Source: Alopecurus myosuroides (Eukaryota > Streptophyta > Magnoliopsida > Poales > Poaceae). From it: a stretch of DNA of 64,000 nt. Within the stretch, counting starts at the first letter, position 1; the number at the start of each line of letters is the position of its first letter. This document shows, in pieces, positions 1 to 10,679 of the stretch. Position numbers and translations under genes: made by a program. The notes below the pieces were generated by a model that did not search any database, had not been told where the DNA came from, and was given only the letters and a program-made list of their open reading frames with translations. Location of the stretch: contig JAPCYS010001408.1 of the NCBI GenBank assembly GCA_028641055.1, forward strand, positions 1 to 64,000. The letters run 5' to 3'.

Positions 1-289
1 TAGGGTGCTTATGCGAAAGAAATTTCGCGTCTTGATGTGCCCATACGAAAGAGATTTCCTGTCAGGGGACTTATGCAAAAGAAAATTTCGCGTCCTGATG
101 TGCCCATACGAAAGATATCTCGTGTCAGGGTGCTTATGCGAAAGAAATTTCGCGTCTTGATGTTCCCATACGAAAGAGATTTCGAGTCAGGGTGCTTATG
201 CGAAAGAAATTTCGCGTCCCGATGTGCCTATACGAAAGATATTTCATGGCAGGGTGCTTATGCGAAAGAAATTTCGCGTGTTGTGAGGT
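1..289. repeat. 62-bp tandem hairpin array
   Basis: About 4.7 copies of a roughly 62-bp unit lie here, with unit starts near 1, 61, 124, 186 and 248. Each unit has two related halves: one carries GCGAAAGAAATTTCGC (6-bp arms around GAAA) and the other carries CGAAAGAGATTTCG (5-bp arms around GAGA). The array continues past the left edge. It lies downstream of the Tat-type pol (which reads leftwards) and upstream of the antisense gene promoter. Tandem arrays in the 3' untranslated region are known for Tat/Ogre-lineage elements, so this is most likely the 3' UTR array of the element that fills 1-10679. Confidence 0.85.
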
Positions 290-654
290 GCGCAGTGACG
301 TCACTGCGCCCTCGTTCTTTCTGATTACTCCCGATGGGATGTGACGAAGTGGGGCAGAGTGTGCGGGCCCACCTTGTCAGCTTTTTGACCGGAAACGATC
401 GATTGTGTCCCGTTTTTTCCACTGGCCGCTGGAAATGCGCACGATCTTTTCGTAAAGAACGTGTTGGGGTAACTGTCCCCCGCCGCCTCGTTTCCGCTTC
501 ACGCGTGGCAGCCGCGATGGATGCCACATTGATAGATCTACGGCTTGGATCAACCTGGCCTGTGTATAAGTACTGAGCTTTAGGGGAGGGGTAAATTTTC
601 ATAGGTTGAAGATTTTTTTTCTTCTTTCTCTCTTCGCCTTCGTAGAGCCTGAGT
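290..654 (+). promoter_or_regulatory. putative promoter and 5' UTR of the antisense gene
   Basis: This GC-rich stretch ends in a TATA-like TGTATAAGTA (563-572), about 85-90 bp upstream of the first coding exon. It is followed by a pyrimidine-rich leader (612-640). A copy of the CTCCCGATGGGA motif seen in the downstream introns is present near 327. The position directly before a spliced plus-strand gene makes a promoter likely. Transcription is not shown by the sequence alone. Confidence 0.55.
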
Positions 655-3610
655 GTGGCGACGTGTTACCCGCCAGTTTCTGCAGACGTTGTCTCTGATC
701 TTTTGGCGAGTAACATTGAAGCTCCTCCTGAAACCAACGTCGGGGAGGCTGACTCGAGTTCCGAGCGGGACGACGTGGAGGTGGAAGAGGAGTCGGATGG
801 CGAGCAGATTCGTCAGCGCAAGCGCCGCAGGGAGGGGCAAGAGAAGGAAGAGGAGGAGGTCACCTCGAAGGACAACTCTTTGAGTGATGCTCCCGTCGAA
901 GTAGCTGAGCCTCTTCGGGTGTCTCCTCTTAATGTTCTTCCTCATGCGGTTCGTCAGTCAAAGATCTCCACCGCCTGGAATCCTGACAACCTCAACGATG
1001 ATGATGAGGACGAGTAAGTTCCGCAGAATCTTTGTAGATTTTCTTTCATCTTTCCTTTGTCTGATTTTGTCTTCTGCATCAGTCTCACGACCATCATCTT
1101 AGGCCGGTTCACTTCCTCGATTCCCTCTGTAAAGAGGAAAGAGGCCGTCGTAGATCCCGCTCCCACCGCAGATCCCTCTCGAAGATCTCCGAGCCCAGCC
1201 AAGGCAACCGAAGCTCTGGAGTATGGGATGCCTAGCTTTGCGGGTGGACATCCTGTAGATGTCGGAGTGTCTGTGAGCCAGGAGGTCTCGGGTAGTTCGG
1301 CGGATCCCTTGTCTACTGCCCAGGGCAAGGTGAAGATTCTTTTCCTTTTCTTCTCATGTTTTCCTTTATCGGGTGCACGGCAGTACTCCCGATGGGAGTA
1401 ACCCCCGAGTCTATGGTCAATTGCTTGCAGTAGGCCATGGACTCAAGTCGAAATTTTCCTTATCTTGTTTGTATGTTGACCTTGTTTTTCATCAGGTGCA
1501 CGGCAGTGCTCCCGATGGGAGTAGCCCCCGAGGCTATACTTGACTGTGTACAGTCGTGTATGGGCTCAAGTGATGTATGTAGTTTTTGACTTTGAGTTCC
1601 TGCAGGCGCTTCTCGACTCCCTTGCTACTTTCAGGCACCGATTTCTTTCGGCTGAAGAGGACTGCGTTTCTCTTCGGGTGGATCGCGATCAGCTTGTATA
1701 GGATAGTCGCCCGCTTCAAGGTAGGCTAGCGTGCGCTTTTGGTCTTCCTGGTTGTAATTGTTGTTCCAATCGTGTATTTTGCATTGCAGATGAAGTTAAC
1801 CGCTTGAAGGCCGAAAAGGCAGAGGCTTTTTCCCGGGTGAAAACCCTTGAGACGGAGCTGGAGTCCACCCGAAAGGAGTTGGAGTCCTCACGCAAGCGCT
1901 CAACCGACCTTGAGGGGAGTCTCGCGGAAGCTCAGGGAGCTTTGAAGCAGCTGGAGGAGGCGAGCGTGAAGCACGACAGCGATCTTGTCGGCATCATCCG
2001 TCCTCTGGCCCAGAAGCTTGTCGGTAAGTTTCGTTGTATCTTCCTTTGATTGTGGATTGTCTTTCTCTCTTTTCTTATAATTGTTCTGTCTGTGTCTTAG
2101 ATGCCCTTGGAGTTGGGTTGGAGCTAGCCGGACATCAGCGACTCGATGCCCTCACCAACTCGTGTACTCAGCTTCAGAAGCATGCGAATAGGATCTGCTC
2201 CCTCGTTGGTGATGCTACCTGAGTGCTGACGCAGTTCCATGAGCGTCCGCTTGTGGACGTGGCGGTTCCGCCTACTTTGGGTGGTCTCCTACAGGTTTTC
2301 CTGGGCGATGAAGTTCTCCTCCGCGAGTACTCGCTCGCGCAGACCGAGTGCGGGGCCAAGACGGCTATCCAATTTGCCTTGGCGCATGGTGTCTCGGGTG
2401 ACCTGGAGAAGGTGTACTCGGAGGTTCCGCGCGACTCCACGGGCAAAAAGGTAGCACTCCGTCCTTTTGGCGACCGTGCTGAAGGGCTCGCAAAGATGCT
2501 TTCTGGGGTGATCTCCCGTGCTGGGCGTAAGGGACAGCCTGCTGCGAGTGGATCCACCTCTGTAGTTCCGTAGGATAGTTCTTGTTTCCATGTGCCCTTT
2601 TATGTAATGAACCTTGGGATGTATTCCTGTACTTTATTTCGTCCAATCGAAATGTTTTTCGAAAGTGTCCGCATTTTATATCCGCGTCTTACTTTGTATT
2701 CTCCCGATGGGAGTAGCCCCCGAGCACCCGAAGTTTGGGTGGTATATTCTCGAGTGGGGTATTGTACTGTCTCTGAATCTTCGTTGTTCTTTTCCAGGTA
2801 GTGGATTCCAGCGGAGGTTCGTCGAGTCGAGCTGCTTCGCTGGTTAATCCATTGGTTGTCGCTGCCAGTACGTTTGCGTCACTCCGTGACCGTGTCGTGG
2901 ATGGTGATCGTAAGCTGAAGGCTCTGCGGGGCATGGCTGATGTTGCCAAGTCGAAGCAGAAACTTGCTGCGGAGCGTGAGCAATATGTAATGGAGGAACT
3001 GGCAACTGTTGCAAAGGATATGCTCTGTAAGTTTGCGAGCCCCCGAGTACTTGTCACGGATTGCTTTTCTTTTTGTTCTGACACATTTGCTAACTTTACA
3101 GTTGTTGAGCCTGATGGAGTCTGCGAAGGACATTGGGTGGATAACCATATTGTTCACGAGTCGGGCAGCTCTAAGCCTCATGCGAACAACTTCTGGTCTG
3201 ACCGGAGCCGAGGTTTTATCTTGGCGACTGTGAAGTATCAAACGAGTCAGGCGCAGATACTCGTTGAATCTTGTCGAGAGGCTCTCTCTTGTGTCCATCG
3301 GGCGTTTTACCCTTTTGGTGTTGTCCTGAATAGTTTGAGTGGCCTGCTTAGGCTGTTCCATCGAGTGGGGGAAGTTCGCGAGTGTGTGCATCAATAACTT
3401 ATCTGTGGAGCTCAGGTGGCGCTCGCCTTCGTGCGTTTGTGGCATCCTGAGGTTAACGTCAACTCTGTGGCGCGACTTCCGGATACCCAAGCTCCACCTG
3501 TAAATTTGATTCTTCATTACGAGGTTGTGCATCCTGCAGCGGAGGAAATTGTTCGACTCACCGCCGAGGAGACTGACCGACTGCATCAAGAGGCGGCTGC
3601 TCGTCGATAG
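655..3610 (+). pseudogene. antisense spliced gene (aORF) of a Tat-clade Gypsy element
   Basis: A plus-strand multi-exon gene lies opposite to and downstream of the minus-strand pol. The exons read are 655-1013, 1083-1329, 1606-1720, 1790-2023, 2101 to about 2570, 2798-3026, 3102 to about 3400, and about 3418-3610. The first four introns all have GT..AG ends, and codon phases match across every one of those junctions, which supports a genuine gene. The N-terminal part is acidic and low-complexity (Glu/Asp/Ser). The middle is a coiled coil (exon at 1790). The C-terminal part ends in a Glu/Ala-rich segment with TAG at 3608-3610. Extra antisense ORFs of this kind (putative gypsy-type transposon proteins, unknown function) are known in grass Tat elements. 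This copy is damaged: the expected start is GTG at 655, TAG interrupts the frame at 1699-1701, and TGA at 2220-2222. The joins after 2570 are less certain. Confidence 0.75.
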
Positions 3611-3984
3611 CTGTAGTTTGTAAGGTGTGAGTACCTTGTATATTTTTGTTGTAAGGTGTTTGAAGGTGTGTACCTTGTGACCTTGTATATTTAATTATAT
3701 CCGTTTAAGATGTTTATAAGGCGTGTACCTTGTTGTACCTTGTGATATGTTTTTCGAGTGTGAGTACTCGAAGGAATTAGTGATGCTAGTTAGGCGTATC
3801 CCCCATGCGTTTGGAGTGTGACATGTTGTTTTAGCATGTAAAAAAAGGAAAATAAACGATAAAGATCACGACTGGATAATCTTTGTAGCTATGGTTGAGT
3901 AACCATGTTTTTATTGCTATGGCTGAGAAGCCATGTATTTGCTCGGGCTACAACGTGGCTGGTACAACCTTATTTGTTGTGAGT
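3611..3984. other. spacer between the antisense gene and the pol 3' end
   Basis: No coding signal is visible. The stretch has short GTGTGAGTACCTTGTATA-like repeats (3625-3760), probably the 3' UTR of the antisense gene. Near 3890-3935 there is a doubled hairpin-like phrase (CTATGGTTGAGTAACCATG and CTATGGCTGAGAAGCCATG). The second copy has matching arms ATGGCT/AGCCAT and the first has arms ATGGTT/AACCAT. Confidence 0.5.
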
Positions 3985-5208
3985 AGAAGAGTACACCCTA
4001 AGGATAGAACTTGCGGAGGTGCGCCACGTTCCACGGGTTGGAGTAGATGCCGCCTGTCTTTGGGTTCTTCAAGCGATAGACGCCTCCTGGGATAACTTAG
4101 TGTATGATGAAGGATACTTCCCATGGTGGCTCTAGCTTGTGTACCTCCTTTTGCTTGAGTCGCAGCACCAGGTCTCCTACCACGAAAGATCTGTGGCGTA
4201 TGCGGTGACTGTGGTAATTACGAAGTGACTGCTGATAGACCGGAGACCTTGCGAGTGCAATGTCCCTGATCTAATCCAGTGCATCCATGTCATCTGCGAG
4301 TGCCTTGTTTGAGGTTTCTTCGCTGTATGCAACTACTCGTGGTGCACTGAATTTGACGTCCTCGGGTAGCACGGCTTCGGCTCCGTATACCATGAAGAAT
4401 GGCGTGTAATTTGTCGATCGATTTGGCGTTGTTCGCAGGCTCCATAACATTGATGGTAGTTCTTCGGCCCAGTGCCCTGCTGCTGGGTCTAGCCGAGTGA
4501 GTAGCCGCTTCTTTAGGCCAGCCGAAACTACTCCGTTGGATTGTTCGACATGGCCATGAGCTTGCGGGTGAGCTACCGAGGCGAAACTAAGAGTTATCCC
4601 TTTTTTCTCGCAGAAGTTCTGAGTTTCTTTGGTTGTGAAGTTGCTCCCATTATCTGTAATGATGTTGTGCGGGATACCGAAAGTGCACACGATGGAGTCG
4701 AGGAATCTCACGGCGCACTCGGTGTGCTGTGAGGTGATTGGCATAGCTTCTATCCACTTCGTGAATTTGTCGACTGGTACTAGCAGGTGGATGTACCCTC
4801 CGGGTGTTGACTTGCGTAGCGGTCCCACCATATCTAGCCCCCATTGAGCAAAGGGACAGGCAATAGGGATCATGTGGAGTTCTGTGGCAGGGGCGTGTGG
4901 CTTGGGCGCAAACTTTTGGCAGACGTTGCATCTGTCGACTAGATCTTTGGCATCTCTGGCTGCCGTGAGCCAGTAGAATCCTGCCCTGAAAACCTTACCC
5001 ACGATCGCTCTCCAACTTGCGTGGTGCCACAGTCTCCTTGGTGTATGTCACGGAGCAGTTCCTTGCCATCCTCGGGTGCGACACACCTTTGGAGTACTCC
5101 TGATATGCTTTGCTTGTATAGCTCTCTGTTGATCACCCGAAAGGATTTGCTGCGTCGTATTATCTGTCTGGCCTTGCAAATGTCTGCCGGGAGCTGTTTA
5201 TTGGACAA
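3985..5208 (-). pseudogene. Tat-clade Gypsy integrase (broken)
   Basis: This is the integrase part of the minus-strand polyprotein. The longest open piece (5002-4271, 243 codons) has the zinc-finger CxxC (CNVCQ) near its start. The catalytic core follows, with Asp in GLDMVG, Asp in ITDNGSNF and Glu in GHVEQSNG, so all three acidic residues are present. The upstream part of the domain is in another frame (5208-4939), which puts a frameshift near 5000. After the stop at 4271 the C-terminal tail continues in pieces to about 3985. There is no chromodomain, as expected for the Tat clade. Integrase would join element cDNA to host DNA, but this copy cannot make a complete protein. Confidence 0.88.
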
Positions 5209-6045
5209 GTAGTCGAGGTATTTCTGCGTCCAGACTGGCTCGACCAGAAAAACTTGCCTTGAGATGTTGTGGATGAGCTCAATGAGGGCAATTTGCGGGC
5301 TGGTATCCGTTTCTGCTGATGCGGGTGTTCCTGCTGGTTTTTTTATCTTGACTGATCGCTTGATTATTCTCTCGAAATAGATTCCTGGTGGGATAGGGGT
5401 TTTTGTTGACCCTATGTTCGCCAGTTTGTCTGCTTCCTCATTGCTCGATCGCGCGATGTGCTTCAGCTCGCACCCTTTGAAACTTCATTCGAGTAGGTTG
5501 TACATGTCATGATAGGCGACCATGTTATCTGCGACAGCTTCGCACTCCTTCATCGTCTGTTGTACGATGAGATTTGAATCCCCATATATCATCAATCGAG
5601 TGGATCCGCAGGCGATCGCCATCTTCATGCGGTGCAGGAGGGCCTCGTATTCTGCGTCGTTGTTGGACGCTGGGTCATCAGGAGGGAAGTCTAGTCGCAA
5701 GACGTACTGTATCTTGTCACCCCTGGGCGATATGAGGATAACTCCGGCTCCTGCTCCCTCGTTTTTTTTCGACCCGTCGAAGTACATGATCCAGTTGCTC
5801 GTATATTCTAGAGGCCCTGGTGTTTGCAGCTCCGTCCACTCGCTCAGGAACTCCACGACAACCTGGGATCTCACAGCGTTACGCCCTGCGTATATTATGT
5901 CCCAGGCGCCTAGCTCGATGCTCCACTTTGCTATTCTTCCGGATGCCATGGGGTTGTTCATGATAGTACCGAGTGATGCGTCATTTAGCACCGTGACGGT
6001 ATGCTCCTGGAAGTAATGTTTGAGTTTGCGGGCTGTGAGGACCAC
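5209..6045 (-). pseudogene. Tat-clade Gypsy RNase H (broken)
   Basis: The open segment 6045-5485 shows the plant-type RNase H motifs: MYFDGSKKNEGAGAG, then NNDAEYEALL, then IYGDSNLIV. These supply the Asp-Glu-Asp metal ligands. The first third is the RT connection or archaic RNase H remnant (KLKHYFQEHTV). A stop at about 5485 cuts the frame, and related coding continues to about 5209 before the integrase. The second RNase H-like module is typical of the Tat lineage. Read from right to left the order is PR, RT, RNase H, INT, as in Gypsy elements. Confidence 0.85.
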
Positions 6046-7047
6046 TCCGTACGCGAGCTTCTGGTAGTAAGGGTATCATTGTTTTCACGGCTAAAGTACC
6101 TCGCTGATGTAGTATATTGGCCTCTGAACATCGTATGCTTTTCCGTCCTCTGGCCGCTCGGCGATAATTACCATGCTAACGACTTGATTTGTTGCGGATA
6201 GGTAAAGTTAGAGAGGTTCCCTTTCCTGTGGTGTTGCCAATACGCGCCTGCTCTGCAGCACTCTTTTTAGGTCGATGAACGCCTTTTTTGCTTCTAGCGT
6301 CCACTCGAACTTATCTATTTTCTTCATCAGTTTATAGAAGGGGAACGCCTACTCGCCTAATCGTGCGATGAATCTGCTTAGAGCGGCCAGTCGCCCTGCG
6401 AGCTGTTGTACGCCGCGAAGATTTGTTGGTTCTTTCGTCGTCAGGATCGCTTGTATTTTCTCCGGGTTGGCCTTAATTCCTCAGGCGGAGACCAGATAGC
6501 CGAGGAGTTGTCCCGCGGGGACTCCGAAGACGCATTTTATCGGGTTAAGCTTGATCTTGTACACGTTGAGGGCGTCGAATTTCTGCTTGATGTCTTGGAG
6601 GAGTGTATCCTCCACTCGAGTTTTTATGACAATGTCATCAACGTACACCTGTACGTTCTTGCCAATGAGCTTGGCGAGGCATTTTTGCATGCAACGCTGA
6701 TATGTTGCACCTGCGTTTTTTAGCCCGAAGGGCATTGACGTGTAGCAGTATACACCGTGTGGTGTGATGAATGTTGTCTTCTCCTCATCCTCATGTTTCA
6801 TCCTGATCTGATTGTAGCCCGAGTAGGCGTCCAGGAAGGAGAGTCGTTGGCAGCTTGCAGTGGAGTCCACGATCTGGTCGATCCGTGGTAACGGGAAGTT
6901 ATCCTTGGGGCAGTGTTTCTTCAACGACGTGTAGTCGATGCACACGCAAAGGATGTTAGTGTTTTTCTTCGGGGCCAACACTGGGTTTGCTAACCAGGTG
7001 GATATTTTGATTTCCCTGATGAACTTGGCAGCTAGTAGTCTATTCAC
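6046..7047 (-). pseudogene. Tat-clade Gypsy reverse transcriptase (broken)
   Basis: The open piece 7047-6481 (188 codons) holds the RT fingers and palm. Motifs read on the minus strand include LSFLDAYSGYNQI, TPHGVYCYTSMPFGLKNAGATYQ and the catalytic VYVDD (codons at 6634-6645). The frame ends at a stop in LLGYLVSA near 6483. Further RT and connection sequence follows in broken frames down to about 6046. RT would copy element RNA into cDNA in virus-like particles. The catalytic Asp pair is present, but the frame breaks prevent a full polyprotein. Confidence 0.9.
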
Positions 7048-7329
7048 TTCTTCTCCGAGTGCCTTCTGTTTTGTCTCGGAAAATCACCAGGTTGTTTGTT
7101 TGACTGGTTTGGCGTCTTTAAATATTTCAAGTAAGTGCTCGGCGAACTCCCTGGGTATCCCTGGCATATCTGAAGGCTGCCAGGCAAAAATCTCCCAGTA
7201 CTCACGGAGGAGTTCGACAAGAGCGCCTTCCTATGCGGACGATAGGGTGGTGGACACCATTGCCGTCTTTGCGGGTTCTGTCGGGTGCACTTGATGTTTT
7301 CGAGTGTCGTTGTTTGGGCAGAAATCGAG

Positions 7330-7791
7330 TTATGGGGCGTTTGTTTTGGTGAGTGTCATCAAAGAGTGATCCGTGGTTTTTGCCAGCTCTTCCAGTTCTT
7401 CCTGCATCCCGAAAGATTTTGCAATCTCGTTGAAATCGATATCACATTTGTCCGACTTTTGGAAGTCCCCGCTTATAGTGATCGTGCCGTATTTCCCTGG
7501 AAGTTTGAGCTTCAGGTAGGCGGAGTAGGGTACTTCCATGAATCCCGCGAACGTTGTTCGGCCGAGAATGGTGTCGTACTGTGATGGCCAGTCGAGAAAT
7601 TCTCTCCTGTAATTCTTCGGGGTTCCTAGTATCACTTCCAGGTTGATTGTTCCGAGTGGCCGGACGTCTTTCCCTGGTACTATCCCGTGGAAGGATGTTT
7701 CCGATTCTGCGAGTCCGTCCTGGTTCTTGTTCATCTTGCGGAGTGTGTCCGCGTATATGATGCTGATTCCGCTGCCACCGTCCATGAACAC
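7330..7791 (-). pseudogene. Tat-clade Gypsy aspartic protease region
   Basis: An open stretch of 153 codons carries MDGGSGISIIYADTL near its start, which is the Tat-type aspartic protease active-site neighbourhood (DGGS in place of DTGA or DSGA). LGTINLEVILGTP and a YDTILGRT motif follow at about residues 45-80, as expected for retropepsin-like domains. It lies between gag and RT. The 282 bp between its end and the RT frame (7048-7329) belongs to the same polyprotein in broken frames. The domain would cleave the Gag-Pol precursor. Confidence 0.8.
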
Positions 7792-7809
7792 CTGAGCGAG
7801 GTTGTAGTT

Positions 7810-9384
7810 TCATATTTGTGCCTGAATGACAAGAGCGGCGTGTCCTGGACGATATACCCGAGGGGGGTGATCTTCTTTGGAGAAGGTTATCGACTGATCT
7901 CCTGGGAGATGCGGGTATCCCTGGTTGACTGCGGCTCTATTCTTCTTCGTGTAAGCCTCATGGATGTCGTGGAACTTTTGATAGTCCTTGAGGAGATGAG
8001 TCGCATTGGTCTTGCATGTGTGCTTATCTGTGAATAGATGTAGCGTGCAGTAACCGTCAAGGTCTTCCTCGGGAGTTTTATCATCTAGCTTTGGCTTCGA
8101 GTCGCGGTTTCCACGAGGCCCGCCGTCACGATTTCTTGTGAACTCTGCTACCACCAGTTCCTCTCGATCGTCGTGGTCGTAGTGTTTCCTCTTCTTCTTT
8201 CGACTGTTGCGATCCTCCTCAGGCGCGGGTGACGATGCTTTCTCGTTGCACACAGAATCTTCGCCATTAGCCCATATGTCGGCTATTGCCATCAGCTCCC
8301 CGATAGTTTTGGGCGCAGCTCGTCCCAGCTCCTCTCCGAAGGCAGGGCGTCGAGCTCCTTTAGTGAAAGTGTCGACTGCGACCTCCACTGATATGTTTCC
8401 CGCTGTATTTTAGTGCGTGGTCCACCGCTGAGTATACTTTGCGAGTAGACTCGCCACTCTTCTGTTTGCAAGCCCGCAGCTCCTCGATCGATGCGGGCCT
8501 TTTGTATGTCGCCTGAGAGTTCTTGCGGAAGTCGTAGGTTAGATCGTCCCATGATCCGTACTGTGCTCGCGGTATTCCTTCGAGCCAGCTGCGCGCAGCG
8601 CCTACAAGGTGTAGGTTTAGGTACTGCATGGCCGTTGTCTTGTTCCCACGTTGGCATTTTACTGCCGTGAGGTAATCTGATAGCCAAGACTTGGGCTCCA
8701 GCGAAACGTCATATTTCGGGACCTCCGCGGTAAGCTTGAATCTCTTGGGCATCGGTGCGTCGCGGATGTCGCGGGTGAAGCACAATGCACCGCAGGCTTC
8801 TTCGTCGGAAGAGGTGGATAGCGACCGTGCGCGGTTCCTAATTGCTAGGGCCCTGTTGACCTTGTTTTGCGCGATGTCTCCCCGCGCGTCGTATTCAGGC
8901 CGGTCGCGATTATCCTCTTTCCGTGGTTCTCTGCTGTAGTTTCGTGATCGGCTTCCGTGGTGCCGTGGGCTGCGATCGCGATCTCGAGGGCTATCATCAT
9001 CGCTACACGGGTTATCGCCGCGACGTCGGGCTTCTTTCCCTCGGGTGCGATGAGGTGACTCCTTGTCTCCACTTCTAGGCGATGTGCTCCTGCGTCTGCG
9101 GCGTGTTTCCTTGTCTACCCGAGGGGTCTTTCAGCTTCCGGCGTTGTCATGTGCCTGCGGCTCTGAGAAGCGATTCTTGCGGCTGCCATGCCTAGCCCCT
9201 TCCAGACATGTCGATGCTGTTCCACGCGGGGATCGTTTTCAGGTGGTTGGTTCGCCTGTAAATATGTGGCGGCTGCCAAGAGTGCTGCGGCGGGGGTCGT
9301 TGGTTGTACGTTGCCCTCGTCATCGACATGCATGAGGGATGTCTCGAGTGTTTTGCTGATTCCACCAAGAGACTCGCGATCCAT
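7810..9384 (-). pseudogene. Tat-clade Gypsy gag (broken into several frames)
   Basis: Three minus-strand pieces make up gag. An N-terminal part lies at 9384-9115. The capsid-like retrotransposon gag domain lies at 8785-8360 and contains PKRFKLTAEVPKY, EPKSWLSDYLTAVKCQRGN and LVGAARSWLEGIPRAQYG. A basic C-terminal part lies at 8388-7810 (RKKKRKHYDHDDRE, DGYCTLH). The region 8786-9114 is not open in one frame. Gag would form the particle shell. The frame changes near 8370 and 9100 show the copy is dead. Confidence 0.85.
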
Positions 9385-10153
9385 GCCAGCAGTCTCCGAG
9401 ACATATCTCTTTTTCGGGGGATTGTTTTCTACCGAGTGAGTCCTGGAGAGAGCCGCACGGCCCGCACTCGACTCTTCTCCGCTTTATTTCGTTCATCCAG
9501 ATTTTTGCCGGCCTCGTTGATCAGTCGACCTACCCGCACCAGGTGGTAGTGGTATGCAGTTAGATCGTCTCGGGAAGCTCCATCCTCGACTGGCTGGCCG
9601 GAGTGTACCGCCGTCTTTCCTTTGAGCCAGGCGGCTCGCGTTACTTTGATGCGCTCTCGCTCTTTTCGACTATCCTTAGCTCCTCAGGTGGTTCAGTTGA
9701 TGCTGCCATGCAGAGTTGGGCCAGATATGGCTCGTGAGTCCTAGGCGTGGGTCGGCAACTTTCACCGAATCTGGAGGGTTCCTCGGTCGCGATGGTGTGG
9801 AAGTAGTGGATGTTGCGATGAATGGAGCCATCACTGGGCCCTAGGTCACGACCAGCGTCGTCGGATGGAAAGTCGAGGATCGTCGGGCTCGAGACAGACT
9901 CGGAGACCGATTCGCCGAGATCGATCTGCTCGGGGAAGCGCAAGATTCCCACCTTGTTGGTGTGGAAGTGGAAGCTCCCGAACGTCAAGTTGATGCTCTT
10001 TTCCAATCCGCTGAATGACGGGCGCGATTCCGGCGAGTGGGGCGCGCAGATGGGTGACCCGAAACGGATCGGTTCCGCTGGAGTCGAAGTCCCGAGGCTC
10101 TAGCTGAAGGTTGGCAATGACGAGGCCGAAGATGCCGTAGATCCAGCGCTCGC
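9385..10153 (-). other. untranslated leader of the Tat element
   Basis: This lies between the primer site and gag on the minus strand. No convincing coding frame is seen. The short open frames here lack recognisable motifs. It is GC-rich, as expected for an element leader. Confidence 0.5.
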
Positions 10154-10173
10154 CGTTCCCACAGACGGCGCCA
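10154..10173 (-). other. primer-binding site of the Tat element
   Basis: The minus strand reads TGGCGCCGTCTGTGGGAACG directly after the LTR end. A TGGCGCC start is common in grass Tat elements and is complementary to the 3' end of a tRNA. The exact tRNA was not determined. It fixes the element's orientation as leftward. Confidence 0.8.
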
Positions 10174-10175
10174 AT

Positions 10176-10679
10176 TGTCGATTAGTCATATCAACAAGTC
10201 CCTCGGATGATCCGATAGGGTTTCTATTAAGAGAACATATGGACGCTGGTGAAAATTGTCGGCTAACACGGGGAACGATATACCCAGGTTTGGGGCCCTC
10301 GTAGAGGTAAAACCCTTACTCCTACTCTTTCGATCTGTATTATTAGTAGATCGGTTACAACGGGGGGTGCTCAAGTCGAGAGTATGATCTCGAGCTCAAG
10401 CCTATGGTGGTGAAAAGTAGATTGGATCCCCCCTCTCGGTGGTTCTCTTGGCTTTATATAGGTGGTCAGGTCTCAAACTGTGTCTGAGGGGGTTACAAAC
10501 CCTAGTTTTAGGTTGGTGGAAGCTTTCCTCCTTGACCCGCAAGTCTTTGTGGGTGTGCTTCAGTTGGGCCTTCTAGAATCGCAGAGTGGCACCTCCCTTT
10601 GGGCCCAGGTCTTGGGCCTTGGACCGGGTAGGCTCACCCAACAGCTCCAGGAGTCGTCCTCACGTCATCCGTCGCTGCA
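10176..10679 (-). mobile_element. 5' LTR of the Tat-clade Gypsy element
   Basis: The left boundary is well defined: the LTR ends in CA (TG on the plus strand at 10176-10177), two bases before the primer site. A minus-strand TATA box (TATATAAAG, plus 10452-10460) lies inside. The outer boundary is less sure. A plausible TG start on the minus strand is TGCAGCGACGG, ending at about 10679 where the minisatellite begins. That gives about 500 bp, a normal length for this clade. The partner 3' LTR would lie left of the window. Confidence 0.6.

Noticed and set aside
1..289. CRISPR-like array
   Set aside because: The repeats are contiguous without unique spacers, and the setting is a plant retrotransposon.
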